DNA of 64,000 nucleotides from Bettongia penicillata ogilbyi (Eukaryota; Chordata; Mammalia; Diprotodontia; Potoroidae). This document shows positions 1-11,569 of the stretch, piece after piece; within the stretch, counting starts at the first letter, position 1; every line of letters starts with the position of its first letter. The stretch covers positions 8,038,811 to 8,102,810 of the forward strand of contig JAJHZJ010000311.1 of the NCBI GenBank assembly GCA_023548195.1. The letters run 5' to 3'. A program made the translations under genes and the position numbers. The notes under the pieces were generated by a model, which saw only the letters and a program-made list of their open reading frames with translations, searched no databases and was not told the DNA's origin.

Positions 1-59
1 TCAAACCGTTCCCTTTGGAATATGGATTTTGCCTCTTGGACCCTGGTCTCTGATAGGTG

Positions 60-305
60 ATCTTTCTGCTTATCGTGCCTAGAAACAAGCCTCCACTTCC
101 AACCTGTACTTCTTAGACATTTCCAAATCATTTCAATGTGTCCCATTTACTTTCCAGATCTTTCTTATGTTGCCTTTTCCCATTAAGACATAAACCTACA
201 AGAACACTCTTGATTGCTTGTACTTGTATCTCCAGTCATTAGCACATTGCCTGGTACATAGTAAGTGCTTACTAAATGCTTTATCAATTGTCAATGATGT
301 TATAG
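60..305 (+). mobile_element. L2 LINE 3' end
   Basis: The right part has the L2 3' terminal pattern: a short 'cattgcctggtacatag' phrase followed by 'taagtgcttactaaatgc'. The left part is the pyrimidine-rich stretch that usually precedes it. It is a 5'-truncated, non-coding copy in sense orientation. The same tail recurs at least ten times in the window, all in plus orientation. Confidence 0.6.
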
Positions 306-334
306 GAGGTATTCTTGCATTGTGTTATTGATTG

Positions 335-870
335 AATGAATGAAAATGCATTAAATGCTTTTTATGTGCTAAGCATTGTATGAAGTGCTGGGGTGCAAAT
401 ATAAAAGCAAAGACAGAATGATAAATTCTTTCCTCAAGGAGCTTTCATTCTAATGGGGAAAACAAAACACATAGTCAAATGCTGTTCAGGGAAGGACTCT
501 TCAGTCTGAGAAGTTAAAGGCATGGTCACTGGGGACATAGGGGGGAAAGAACTGACATATTCCATTCAGGAACAATGTCAAAGCTGATTTTAACATGACT
601 CCTGATTCCAGAACTGGAAGGAGGTAGAGCTGGAAGAAATAAAGAATGGTGTTTGAGATTGTGGAAGAGATGGCTGAAGAATAGGGAGAGCAATTATGGT
701 TGAGGCTTTCCTGATTTAGTGGTCCAGGACAGGCAGCAAACTATCAGGAGAGCAGGGTCCTAGTGTATAAGTTATTCTAGAACATGATCTTTAATGTGAG
801 TAAGCAAGAAATTGTCAAGGTCATGGAGTAGGGGGCCAGAGAGAAGAATGGGAATTGGAGCATGATGACA
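335..870 (+). mobile_element. Unnamed ancient dispersed repeat, copy 1 (5' portion)
   Basis: It starts with an 'aatgctttttatgtgctaagc' type phrase, then 'gctggggtgcaaat', then 'aaggagctttcattctaatg'. Related blocks with the same order of phrases occur near 13420, 24215, 25505, 42060 and 48640, and a more 3' part near 6365. I recognise the pattern as a mammal-wide ancient repeat but cannot name the family with certainty. The copy is decayed and non-coding. Confidence 0.5.
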
Positions 871-2395
871 AGGGCTTCCCTAAAAAAGAAGTCTAGGAAG
901 AGTAGGGCTCCACATTGGATATGGTCACCTCGAAGATTCCTTCCCCTCTAGGGCTATCTAAACCAACAGAAAGCATCAATATGGATTGGGAAGCTACCCC
1001 TTGGATGAAGTCCTCAAGTGTTTCTGGGAGATTTAGTTTCAATCCTGTTGAAACTGGGTCGTGTGATCTTAGGATCTTTATCTTTGGATTTTGCCATCTA
1101 TATCATGCTATAAATCCAATTCACAAGTCATTTGTGAGAGTATGGTAATTTTTTTTTTTTTTATACTTCAACATAACTGTTGGCATAGCTTCCCCTCCTA
1201 ACCCCTACCTCTTTCTACCTTCCCCATCTCAATATGATTGCTTGCTTTATCTTGTATGTGTCTGGATGGGTTCACTCCCCACCTCTCTAATTCTAAGAAA
1301 ATGAATCGCTTCTTCCTAATTCTTGTCTCTGAAAAGGTTGGGTCTAGTTTTAGGATTATCTTTGCCTATCTATTAGGAATAACAAGATGCATGAGAGTGC
1401 ATAAGTCTCTTCCTTTGTTAGGGTCTCCATGTACTTGTTCACAAAATGAAGAGTTTAGAATAGATGGTTTTGAAGGTCTCTCCCAGTTCTATTATTCAAA
1501 GGGTTGAGCTAGGATATGCAGAGCAGAACTGGCCTGAATTGGAAAATGAAATGACTTTGGCTGCTGTCAGATATAGAATGTTTATATACAGATAGCTGTG
1601 CATTATATATTGTATGTATAGATATGCTGTCTAGATATGGAATTTTTGGTTTTCAAAATGTTGTAACCTCTGAGTAGTAACTGTTTTCCTGCTTCCCTAT
1701 ATCACTTTGCTGCCATAAAAGGAAGCATGAGTTTATTAGTTTATTCTGTAGAATCATATTCTACTTTTATACTTTAGGCATCATCTAGAGGAATTTGCTC
1801 ATCCTGTAGATGCTTATATAGAGAACCTGAGAAGAAAAGTGACTTACCCTAGTAAGTTCAGTAAGTGGCAGAACCTGGTAAGACTTGAAATCTGGTATCC
1901 TGAATCCAAGCACAGAGTTCTTCCCCGAAAGGCTGATGCTGTCCCCAAAAGATCTAATTAAGACTGAGACATTTGATCATTCATGATCAAGAATGTGGTT
2001 CTAAGGTAGGGGTTCTAAACTCTCCAGCCCTCCCCATCCCAATGAATCTGGTCACAGAAGGCCCAGACATCTCAAATGAATTAATCAATAAAAAGTGTAA
2101 ACTAGTGCAAGAGGAACATGGGGTTTTGGTCATAGGATGAAAGGTAGAGTATGCACGCATGAAATATATTATGATTGGCTAAAAAGATCAAGTCAGGCAA
2201 TATCTCAAAATTGGTTAAAGAATCAAGTCACACCTCTTTGACTTTATATAAAACCAGAAAGCTATTTCAGAGTTTCACAGTTGAACAGTGATGCAATCTA
2301 TTGGAAGAAGCATTCTAGTTCAAGAAATTCCATTTGGGAAGTTAGAGCCCAGCTCCTGAGAGGGAAGTGCCATAGAGAGGGTGTTACACAGTTAT
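871..2395. other. Unassigned non-coding stretch
   Basis: I see no recognisable element or gene here. Short open frames near 915-1148 and 1238-1507 look like chance. There is a short T-run near 1149-1162. The TATA-like and AATAAA-like strings are at background density. Confidence 0.5.
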
Positions 2396-2454
2396 GAATA
2401 ATTGTTTGGAAGTTGTCACATTTTCACATTTTTATTATTTGCTTTTTATTAGAA

Positions 2455-2615
2455 TTGTTCACATATATATGCACAAATATACACATACATATGCACACAT
2501 ATATGTATATATGCACAATACACACATATTGTACATGTGTGTATATGTATATATATATACACACATACATAAAAACACATACATGTACAATGTACACACC
2601 TACACACATACATAC
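2455..2615. repeat. CA/TA-rich microsatellite
   Basis: This is an interrupted run of alternating purine-pyrimidine dinucleotides (ca, ta, tg), with units such as 'acatatat' and 'cacacata'. Three overlapping open frames rich in His, Thr, Tyr and Ile are translations of this repeat, not genes. Alternating purine-pyrimidine sequence of this kind can slip and can adopt Z-DNA. Confidence 0.9.
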
Positions 2616-3290
2616 AAAATCAGTTTCAGGTGTTACTATAGATAAACAATTCATCACTTGGTGATGAGCTTTTCCAGACTTAACTAAGTTCTTTTTTTTT
2701 TGTGCTGTGAAAAATATATAGTTCTTTTAGGTGTGCAAAAGGCTTCACCGAAATTACTTCATTTCACCCTATATCGCCAAAGCAATCCCCACAGTGGCAG
2801 CTATGAATATACCAGTGTATTTCCAGGTTTGAATTATAAGATATAACAGACTTTCTTCATTGAAGATAGAACCAAGACATTTATTCAAACACCAAAAAGC
2901 CAAATCCATCATAGTAACAAAGAAATCCATCATAGTAACCAAGAAGTCTATACACATTATCAAGCCTTCCCACAAACCAGCTCCCTCAAGCAAAATCACT
3001 TCCTCTCTCACTCACAGCCAGTTGTCTGCTTCCTCTCTCTTTCCCAGCTCTGCCTGCTCTATCTCATTTTCTCCTAGCTCTGCTCCACCCTTCCTGCTAC
3101 ATCCTTTCAACAAGCTCCTCCTACCACAGACTTCATGTGACTTAGACTCACGTGACTCAGGCTTCCATGTGACTCAAGCAGGTCACATAGGCCTGGTGAT
3201 GGATGGGAAAGATCTTTCCATTCCATTAACAATACATTAACATATAATATTATCCCTCATGTCTACCCATGTAGACATCCCTCATATCTA
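2616..3290. other. Unassigned stretch with short internal repeats
   Basis: A 126-codon open frame at 2860-3240 covers this area. It contains a short tandem 'aaatccatcatagtaac' repeated twice near 2905-2940 with a third degenerate unit, giving a Lys/Ser/Ile repeat in translation. The frame has no recognisable domain, and I treat it as chance. Confidence 0.4.
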
Positions 3291-3294
3291 CCCT

Positions 3295-3460
3295 CGGAGG
3301 AAGATGTTATCATTATCTCCCATATTATAGATGAGGAAATCAAGACACAGAGAGGTTGAACTACTTGCCCAGGGTCACATAACTAACAAATATTTTCACC
3401 CAGACTCAATTTGGTTCTCCCTGACTCCAAGTGCTTTTCCCATACTGCCATGTAGCATCC
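3295..3460 (-). mobile_element. MIR-type SINE, antisense
   Basis: It reads as the reverse complement of the MIR core: 'tagatgaggaaatcaagac', then 'ttgcccagggtcacataac', then 'tgactccaagtgc'. It is a truncated and diverged tRNA-derived SINE with no coding capacity. Confidence 0.8.
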
Positions 3461-3534
3461 TGTACTCCTCACAAAAGGAAAGTAGTCTCAAGTCTAAAGC
3501 GAAATCTCAGATCTAACTGAGCCTTCCTAATCAG

Positions 3535-3640
3535 CTTCTTGGGGGCAAGGACTTATCTTTTGTCTTTATCTTTACACAGTAGCATACTGCCTGGTTGATT
3601 GTAGGTGCTTAATGAATGGTTATTGATTATTAATTGGTAG
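3535..3640 (+). mobile_element. L2 LINE 3' tail
   Basis: The sequence shows 'gggggcaaggactta' followed by 'gcatactgcctgg' and 'taggtgcttaatgaatgg', the usual terminal pattern of L2. The fragment is short and 5'-truncated. Confidence 0.65.
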
Positions 3641-4845
3641 TATCTGAAAACATAGTCTCACTGGCAAGGTGAGTCAGAAGGGGACATGGTAAAATTGACT
3701 CCATTTATAAGTCAATATGCAGGGCAAAGTGGAGAAGGCCAACAGTTATCCTAAATCCTGAAGATTCTGGAAGTCCAACTGAGTCAAAAAGTAAAATAAA
3801 ACTAAACAGTCTACTCCTGCATCTTGTTGCCTGACTTCATACTGGTCTTCTGGTCTTAATCTGTGCTCTTACAACCAATTTTCTGTTGTTCTTAGCCAAA
3901 AGAAACCCTTGAAGTGACCTGGCCTATTCTTTGGTTTGTGCTTGTTAAGATTTGAATTTGTTCCTGATTTGGCTTCCCTGGAGAAGATTGTAATCATTGG
4001 TGTTAAGCTAGGAAGGATACAGCAGGTGGGTTTCACAGCATGGAGAAACCAGGATCACCATCACAATGAGGCAGTGCATCTGTAGAAGTTCCCCTACATT
4101 GTTTGGTATTATAAATAATTTGAGTCTGGGGCCTATTTGCACATTCCTGAGTCCTTGGCATCCCAGGAAATATTATGGTGCAATAGTTCTTCCAATTTGT
4201 AAGAGAGATGAACTAAGTATTTTTCAAGTATAATTTAATGCTGCAACATCCCTTGTATTAGTTTTTCATAAATAAATAGGATTTCTCTTTTAAATGAAAT
4301 TGATCTTAAATTATTAGGAAACAATAATCTTAGTCCTTAAATTCACCCTTTCTCAAAGAAGAGTTTGAATAGAGTTTGAATAGTCTTTATAGTAGTACTA
4401 CCCTAGGGTAAATTGTATCATTCCCAACTTACAGATAGAAAGACTGAGACATTGGAAAAGCCTTTCATTTCTATGCACAATCTGTTTCACTGGGCTGTTT
4501 TGCAGATGAGAAACAGGGAACAAAATGTCTTTTCATTGGATGAATGATTTTCATCTAGGTTTGAAATTTAGTGGATGGTCCTTTGGTTACAGAGGGTTGA
4601 AGGAAAAGGAAGGAGGGAGTCAAGAGAGCGACAAATATTAACAGACAATCAACAGCTGACTTAAGGCATGTGATACGGTCACTTTGTTTTAAAGTGCCTG
4701 CTGCTTAATATATCATGTAAGGCCTGGAATGTGTCTAGGATTTGCAATAAACTTTCTGACTCTCCTTTCTAGTGGTTGTGTTTAAGGTTATCTGACCTGA
4801 ATTCCAAAAATGACCATATCAAATTCTTAGAACTCCAGTAATACA
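3641..4845. other. Unassigned non-coding stretch
   Basis: I recognise nothing here apart from a possible short antisense MIR fragment at about 4390-4450 ('acagatagaaagactgagac'). Confidence 0.4.
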
Positions 4846-4849
4846 TAGA

Positions 4850-5245
4850 AATTTAGAATCATGACATTTGTGATTGTGGAAGGGACTTTAGAAATCACCC
4901 TGTCTAGCACTTTCAGTTTTCCAGGGAAGAAGAAACAGAGGACAGAAGTGGTGAGTTAATGTGGCTGGTTGGATTGGGGATGGAGTGCGAAGTGAGGAAC
5001 ACTACACAATGCGATTAAGTACCTACTACGAACCAAGTACTCTGCTAAGCACATTAGAAATATTATCTCATTTGAGATTATAAAAATCCTTCGAAGAAGG
5101 TGCTATCATCACCCCCATTTTGCAGTTGAGTAAATAGAGGCAGACAGTAGTTAAGTGACTTGATCAGGGTCATACAATCAGTACCAAGGCTAGATTTGAA
5201 CTCAGATCTTCCTGACTTTAGGCCCAGCGCTCTATTGACTCCTCA
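4850..5245 (-). mobile_element. MIR-type SINEs, antisense (fragment plus near-complete copy)
   Basis: A short MIRb-like piece (about 4850-4960) is followed by a longer antisense copy (about 5010-5245). The second has 'ctgctaagcac', then 'cccccattttgcagttgag', 'ttaagtgacttgatcaggg' and 'tttgaactcagatcttcc' in the antisense MIR order. Confidence 0.8.
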
Positions 5246-5489
5246 GTTCTTCTCTAGCTGAAAATAGAACTGAGGTCTTGACTCTCAAATCCACTGCTTT
5301 CTTCTTACCCCACATCACCCTGCTTGGCACCATGATAGGAGGGATAAGATAACCATATACAGTCACTCATTTATCCTATGGATAGGTATTTCTCTTTTTC
5401 TATGTGTAGAGCTTATTGGTAAGGCAAAAAAAATAATAAATTACTCAGATATATTTGTACCTATTTTACCTTCATCCTAGCATCCTGAT

Positions 5490-5523
5490 CCAGAAGAGAC
5501 TTCAGCGGGGATATAGAATCTGT
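5490..5523 (+). repeat. Left arm of long inverted repeat
   Basis: The arm begins 'ccagaagagactt' and ends 'atatagaatctgt'. Its reverse complement is found at 5879-5912 with both 13-base blocks identical and only a short G-rich part between them differing. The spacer is about 356 bp. Confidence 0.8.
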
Positions 5524-5878
5524 GCAAGGGTAGATGCCCTCTGAGACAACTACAGGGCATCCAGGTAAACGTATTTTCCAGCAGCTTAGATATAAGGGCA
5601 AGATCTTGCTCAGCAAATTTTCCCACACATCTTCCATTTCCTTCCTCCCTATTCTTGTAGGCTTTGAAAACTGTTTTGCTTCTTATCTAGCTTGAGAGTA
5701 GCTGGAGCAGCCCTGTAACTCTTTTCCAAGTAACTCAGGGTTTGGAAACTCCCCATCCTTAGCATGAGACCATTAGGCAAGCAGCCTCAGATCTCCCCCT
5801 TTAGTTCCTGTTCTCATGCAGAACCTTTCCCAGACAACCTCTAAGAGCATCATGATAGCCCTATTTAGACAGGTCCAG

Positions 5879-5912
5879 AACAGATTCTATATCCCCCCTA
5901 AGTCTCTTCTGG
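5879..5912 (-). repeat. Right arm of long inverted repeat
   Basis: This is the reverse-complement partner of 5490-5523. No convincing target-site duplication flanks the pair. It is either two oppositely oriented copies of one short repeat or the remains of an inverted-repeat transposon. A 86-codon open frame crosses the right arm (5816-6076) and has no recognisable domain. Confidence 0.75.
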
Positions 5913-6109
5913 TCCATGTCATGCCCTCGCTTCTCAGAATGCCTATTTCACTGATAGTTTTCCATGGTTTCGCGGTCAGTTCTCTAATAATTTCAGTTAA
6001 CATTCTTGCTTCCCCAATTCAAGGTCATGCAGAATCATGCAAAGAAACTTACAGAATCATGCTCTTCCTTGAATAATGTCAACAGCTATAATAACAGTAA
6101 CAATAATTT

Positions 6110-6305
6110 AAAATAGTGCTTTAAGGTTTGCACAGAACTGGATGTATAGTATTTCAGCTGATTCTCATATTTACTCTGGGTAGTAGGTGCTATCCTAAGC
6201 TCTGCTTTACAGATGAGAAAACTGGGGCTGAGATGAGTTAAGTGACTTGCTTAGGGTCACACAACTAGGATCAGATCTTCCTGACTTAGCTCTATCTACT
6301 ATGCC
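6110..6305 (-). mobile_element. MIR-type SINE, antisense
   Basis: The order 'gtgctttaaggtttgcac', 'ttacagatgagaaaactgg', 'agtgacttgcttagggtc', 'cagatcttcctgactt' is that of an antisense MIR/Mar-type SINE. It is nearly full length. Confidence 0.85.
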
Positions 6306-6364
6306 TCAAGTTCCTGCATAAGCACACAAAGAATAAATAGAATTATGAATTACTGAATTATGAA

Positions 6365-6730
6365 ATATTGAAGTCAGTCAACATTTATTACGCAGTAACA
6401 GCATAAAGGTAGGAGAGAAGAGGATCCAGACAGAGATGTGGAGGACATCTAAAGTTGATGGACGTAACCTGGATAAAGATCCAACCAAAGAGAGTGAGGA
6501 GCTATCTGGCACGTAGGAGAACCAGGAGAGAGCAGTGTCATGAAACCCTAAGGAAAACAGAGTATGAAGGAGAAGAGGCTTACCAGTAGTGTCGATAAAT
6601 GAAGGACAAGAATTGAGAACAGGCCATCAGGCTTGACAATTAAGGGATTGCTGGTAATTCTGGAGAGAGCAGTTTGAGTTGAATAATGAGATTGGAAGTC
6701 AGCCTTCAGGGTGTTAAGGAAAAAGTAGAA
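6365..6730 (+). mobile_element. Unnamed ancient dispersed repeat, copy 2 (3' portion)
   Basis: It contains 'gagagagcagtgtcatgaaa', 'aggccatcaggcttg' and 'attaagggattgctgg', phrases I associate with the downstream part of the same dispersed family seen at 335-870. It is non-coding. The family name is not certain. Confidence 0.5.
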
Positions 6731-7180
6731 AAGACGGTGTTAGCTCAGTCTCTTGCAATGAAAGAAACTGAAGCATTGAGATCGAGTTCATCTAATGTTA
6801 GGCCTCATGGGAATCCATCCAATGTTGGAATCAATGAGCCTCCAATATTCCACTGTTTTAGGTCCTTGGTAAAATAGATTTTTTTTTTTTTGGTGGAAAA
6901 GGTGGAGACTAAAAACCTTGAGAGAGCCATCTTAATTGAACTGATTAGATCCTGGCAGGTCAGAGAAGTTGGAAGTCTGCTGAGGGAACAGAGGTGATAG
7001 GCTAGTGTGATTGCCAGTTAAATAGGTGGGCCTTCCCTTTCCATACTGTCCGTTCTCTAGCCCTAAGGCCCCAGCTGACCTCCAAGTATAGAGTTCTAAG
7101 CTCGAGTCACCCAAGGCAGCTGGCAGTAGGACTGAATCTGGATTCATGGGACTCTTTGGCTGTCACTTTTGTTTCTATCT
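6731..7180. other. Unassigned non-coding stretch
   Basis: Nothing is recognised. There is a T-run near 6879-6890, and a chance open frame on the minus strand at 6932-7147. Confidence 0.4.
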
Positions 7181-7710
7181 TTATGTGCTGTTTCCCTAGT
7201 CTGTGTCTCTTTGCTCCCTTCTCTTATTCCTGTCTCTGACCCCTCTCCTGCCCTGTTTATCCCATCATTCTCTTTGAGGAAATTCACTTTTCTGGATAGC
7301 CCGGCCTTTGCTTCCCCGGTTTCCTAAGGTACCCTGTCCCTTGAAGAGGGGAAACCACATTCACCCCTTGTGCTGTTCCCCCTAAAAAGACAAGAACCCT
7401 CTTTTTAAAAAATCATGTATAAGACTTTCCTTCACTTTTATGTATTTACCAAAAGAGTTTACTTTATAGTTTATCTTTTAAAAATACTTTTTTCCTCTAA
7501 TGCTTCTTAATTCTAGTGCCTTCCCTCTCTTAATTATTGCCTGGTTATCCTGTATAGAGCTTGTTTCTATATATTGGTTTATGTTTTCTTTCTTATGAAC
7601 TCCTTGAGGACTGTCTTTTGCCTTTTTTTAATCTAACCACAGTACTTAGTACAATGCCTGACACACAGTTGTCACTTAATAAATGCTCATTATTTAATTG
7701 ATCAATTTTT
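7180..7710 (+). mobile_element. L2 LINE 3' end
   Basis: A pyrimidine-rich L2 body with 'gtgccttccctctcttaatt' and 'gaactccttgaggactg' leads into 'tacaatgcctgac' and 'cacttaataaatgctc'. It is a 5'-truncated L2 in plus orientation. Confidence 0.75.
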
Positions 7711-7979
7711 TATCTGGACCTGTGATTTCATTGATGAAGAAAGCTCCAGGAGAGGATATCCCCTCTTCTAATGCAGATCTTTAACTGTTCTGCAATTTAT
7801 AATCTTCCTCAACTGAGGGCCCTGACCTGTCAAGTGAATTTCCCAGAGGTCATACATCTGGATGTGTCCCAGAATGTGTTATGGATTAGAATCCAGGGGA
7901 CTTGAACCCAGCTTGTCCCCAGTCTGTCCACAGTTGCACACTAGCTCTCATGTTTTGTTTATTAAGTAATGTTAATAAC

Positions 7980-8200
7980 AACAGCAACTTATATTCATAT
8001 GGCAGTTTATACTTACAAAGTACTTTCTTCACAACAGTTTTGTGAGGTAGCTAATGCAAGTATTAAGATGTTTGTTTTATAGATGAAGAAACAGATCCAT
8101 GGGAATTAAATGATTTGTCCATGTTCATTTAAGTAGATAGTAGACTTGGGGTTTGAACATGAATCTTCTGACCCCAAATCCAGTATGCTTTCCTCTTACA
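7980..8200 (-). mobile_element. MIR-type SINE, antisense
   Basis: The antisense MIR series is present: 'cttacaaagtactttcttc', 'ttttatagatgaagaaac', 'ttaaatgatttgtccatg', 'gggtttgaacatgaatcttc'. Confidence 0.8.
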
Positions 8201-8544
8201 TACCTAGAAGAGAGCCACAGAACTACTGGCACTAAATAAAAAACGAAGGTTGGGGATCTGTTTTTTGCCTTTGATCATGATGGCCTCATTACACCATAGT
8301 CAGGCAACAGAGGTGCTGGGATATTTCTATATTTGATGGGAAAGCTGTATATAGTGCCTGCTTCCTCTCAATGTTCTGTCAGGGACCTTCTCCTTCCCCA
8401 TCACTGTGAAGTCAGAAAACAATATGATTTATAAGTCTCCTAGATCCTGTATCAGATTCCTACAAATGACATGTACAACAGCATCATTCAACTAGGAAAT
8501 TGACAATATTCTTTTAAATCCAGTGGGCACTGTTTTAGCTGACC

Positions 8545-8700
8545 TATGTTTGCAAAGCACTTTAGAAGTTTTCAAAGTGATTTATCTGCGTTATTTGATC
8601 TCACCCTCCTAACATTACAGTGAAGTAGGGAGTATGGGTATTATTATCCCTATTCTATATATAAGAAAAAGTCAGGAAACCAGGATTTGAAACCAGGTCA
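8545..8700 (-). mobile_element. MIR-type SINE, antisense
   Basis: It shows 'ttgcaaagcactttagaag', 'ttattatccctattctat' and 'ccaggatttgaaaccagg'. This copy abuts the sense-strand MIR that begins at about 8705. Confidence 0.7.
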
Positions 8701-8704
8701 CCAG

Positions 8705-9170
8705 GAGTCAGTGTAGTCCAGTGGAAAGAGCAATGGATTGAAGTTAGAACACCTCAGTTCAGATCCTAAATTTGCAGTTTACTACCTGTGTGATCTAGAG
8801 GCAGTGAGGCTGCTCAGTGGATAGAGTACAGGGCCTGGAGTTAGGAAGACCTGTGTTCAAAATGGTCCCAGAAACTTACTAACTGTGTGATCCTGGGCAA
8901 GTCATTTAATCTTTGCCTTGATCCTCTGGAGAAGGAAATGGCAAACTGCTCCAGTATCTTGGCCAAGAAAACTCCATGGATGGTGTTGGCTTCCTGTGCT
9001 TTACAGGGTCACAAAGAGACCTGGCTAAACAATACAACCATCTATGTGACAAGGCAAATTCCTTAACCTTCCTTGGCCTTAGTTCTCTCATATATGAGAT
9101 GAAGATGTTGGACTGCTATTCTGTATTCTCTGATTCCATGTCCAGCATTCTTTTATTTCATTCATCTCAG
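8705..9170 (+). mobile_element. Outer MIR-type SINE, split by a younger SINE
   Basis: The left half (8705-8798) runs 'gtggaaagagcaatggattg' to 'acctgtgtgatc'. The right half (about 9040-9170) resumes with 'ctatgtgacaaggcaaattc', then 'cttggccttagttctctc' and 'atatgagatgaagatg'. Between them lies a second SINE. The 'ctgtgtga'/'ctatgtga' words at the two junctions are consistent with a decayed target duplication. Confidence 0.75.
8800..9040 (+). mobile_element. RTE-tailed SINE nested in a MIR
   Basis: The head is 'gctcagtggatagag', 'ggagttaggaagacc' and 'actgtgtgatcctgggc'. The tail is 'ctggagaaggaaatggcaa', 'tgctccagtatcttggcc' and 'gtcacaaagagac'. This tail resembles the 3' end of RTE/BovB-type LINEs, the likely mobilising partner. 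It lies inside an older MIR. Confidence 0.85.
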
Positions 9171-9174
9171 TCTT

Positions 9175-11325
9175 AGGTGATCTAACTTAAACTGTTACTT
9201 GGAAACAAAATGAGAAGGTTTTTCTTCGTATGATAGACCAAGAAACACATGGAATGGAACCCCTTTCCTCTTCTCTGTACTGTACTTCTCTGAATATGCA
9301 ATGCCTGTGTAAGAAAGGAAGAAAATATCAAATTTGGGTTTGAAAATATCATCAGTAACGATAGAAATCATGAGCTCACTTGTTTATGGTTTAGATAGCA
9401 AAGGATCTGGGTCCATGTGGCCAAAACCAAAATCTTTAGCAAGAATCATGAGTGGAAATTTTGGGGAAATTCCTTTCCACTGATGGAAAGTTAATGGCGT
9501 GGTGCTGATTTGTTTGTATTTCCTCTGTAGCATATAAAAAGAGTGATTACAATTGGTTGTGGACACTTATTCAATATTTTTCAAAGCTGCCTTTAACTGA
9601 GCGTCTGGTTGCCTTATGTTGATTCAGATCATTTACCACAGTGCACCTCAGCTGTTCTCTTGGTCACAAACATGATCGACCCACTAAACAGACCCAAACC
9701 TCAGTGCCAAAGGAGAGAGAAAAGTAATCGATATTAGCCAGTTGGAGCAATAGCCTGAGGACACCTGATGTAGCCAACCCTCCTAGTCATATCATGGGAA
9801 AGTGATTACCAATGGCAAAGCTCGGTGTGAGGATTGAATCTCATATCTCAGAGTGGTTTTCAACTAAATGAAGATGCAGTTTGGGAATGGCACCAGCACC
9901 CCAGTCAAGAATATATGTTCAGCCAGAATGGTGGATTTTAGTAAGATGGTTGGTTTTGTCTGTGGGTCTAAACAGGGCTCTACTGAAAGATTAAATGATT
10001 ACCTGAAGTTTTATGTAAATATGACCTTAAAGCAGCAGATTTGTGGAGGTATTTTACATGGTTAACTGTTTATTATCCCTTGGTAGGGTAACCACAGCAT
10101 TTAGATAATCCATGGGAAATTGTAAGTCCGCAGGCTGCCTGCCCTTGCTGTCAGATGGTGTGTGTTCAGAGAATGGAAACTAATTTTAATAGTTGCCTAA
10201 ACACAATTACTAGGAAGGTGAATCTGCTCCAAAGAAGACTTAGAACAATGTATTCCAAAGTAAATTTGTCCTTACTTTGGGTTGCATATTTTCCTTTAGT
10301 GGCTGATTAACTTTTGATCTTTGCTGTTGCTCCCTCTCATGCCCCTCTCTATTCCTCCAATTCTTCTTCCCCTTCTTAGCCTTTTTGGTAGAAACAGACC
10401 AAAGGAGAGGCAGCTTTAAAATGCCATTGCTGTACCACAGAGGAGAGTGAGAAGGAATGGGAAACGTGTTGAGAGGTTTTGTGGTTAGATATGATGATTG
10501 AGTGTTGGGGGATGTGATCTCCAGATGGACTGTGTGCAGCAGCTCCCCCAGATGCACTTTGAGAATGTTCTGGTGCTGGAGAAGTATGACCGAGTAATGA
10601 GGTAACACGAGGTTGATAAAGTGGCCTGAGGATTTACCAGTGGTAATGGAATGGGATGTTAACCTCAGTTTGAACCACTCCAGAAAATTCCTTCCTATGT
10701 AGCTGGATGGTCTCATGGGTAGGTACAGTCTGAGGGTTGTGCTGGGCTCGCTGAATCAGACAGTATGTGCTGCTTTAATCAAAATGGTGCTCTTCTCTAG
10801 AAAAGCTCTTGGCAATAGGTTTGTCAACTCTAATAACACGAATAACAGCAATAAAAAACCCTCATTATTTAGCTATCAATCTATGAATCTATTTAAAAAA
10901 TATTCCTTATTTATTTGTTTACTGATTGATTGGACCTGAGCATCCCCCTGTCATTTCCACCGAGGCTGGAAGTAGAGTGACCACTTGTCAGGTGGATCCC
11001 ACTACGGACTGCACAGAACCTTTGACGTAATCAATTTCCAACTTGGGCTGCTTCATCCCACTCCATCTTGGTGACCCCTTGGGGCCATCATATTGGTAAG
11101 TCTGGAGACTTACTGCAGAAAGCCATCAGCTCAGCACTGCTCCTGCCACACGGAACTGAGCTTGAGAAACTCAAGCACCAACTTCAGCCTGTGGGGGAAG
11201 CAAAGATTACAAGCTGATCCACCACCTCAGGTAAAAGCTTTGTCTTTTTATGACACTTTCAACTTTTCAGAGTTCTAGCACATTATTCTCTCATTCAGAG
11301 AAGTTGGTAGAATAGGTGTCCTTCC
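9175..11325. other. Unassigned, largely repeat-free stretch
   Basis: I recognise no repeat or gene. The minus-strand 158-codon frame (10240-10716) has no recognisable domain, and a frame of that length is expected by chance in 64 kb. A 77-bp AG...GT bounded segment at 10525-10601 is discussed as a weak finding. Confidence 0.4.
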
Positions 11326-11327
11326 TG

Positions 11328-11560
11328 TTGTTCAGTTGTTTCAATGGTGTCTGACTCTTCATGACCCCATTTAGAATTTACTTGGAAAGATACCGGAATG
11401 GTTTACCCTTTCCTTCCCTGGGTCATTTTACAGATGAGGAAACTGAGGTAAACAGGGTTAAGTGACTTGTCCAAGGCCACACAGTTAGTAAGTGTCTGAG
11501 GTCAGATTTGAACTCAGGTCTTCCTGACTCTAGGCACTCACTGTACCATCTAGATGCCCA
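11328..11560 (-). mobile_element. RTE-tailed SINE, antisense
   Basis: In antisense it begins with the RTE-type tail ('gttgttcagttgtttcaatg', 'gtctgactcttcatgaccc'). It then runs into the tRNA-derived body ('cagatgaggaaactgaggt', 'agtgacttgtccaaggcc', 'gatttgaactcaggtcttcc'). It is close to full length. Confidence 0.9.
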
Positions 11561-11569
11561 ATTATAATT

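Noticed and set aside
2394..2664. Three overlapping His/Thr/Tyr-rich frames
   Set aside because: Translations of a CA/TA microsatellite.
8800..9040. tRNA gene candidates within the many SINE heads (A/B box-like words)
   Set aside because: These are tRNA-derived SINE heads. None folds into an intact cloverleaf by inspection, and they occur in dispersed repeats.
10240..10716. 158-codon minus-strand open frame
   Set aside because: No domain, no homologue I recognise. A few frames of this length are expected by chance in 64 kb of this composition.
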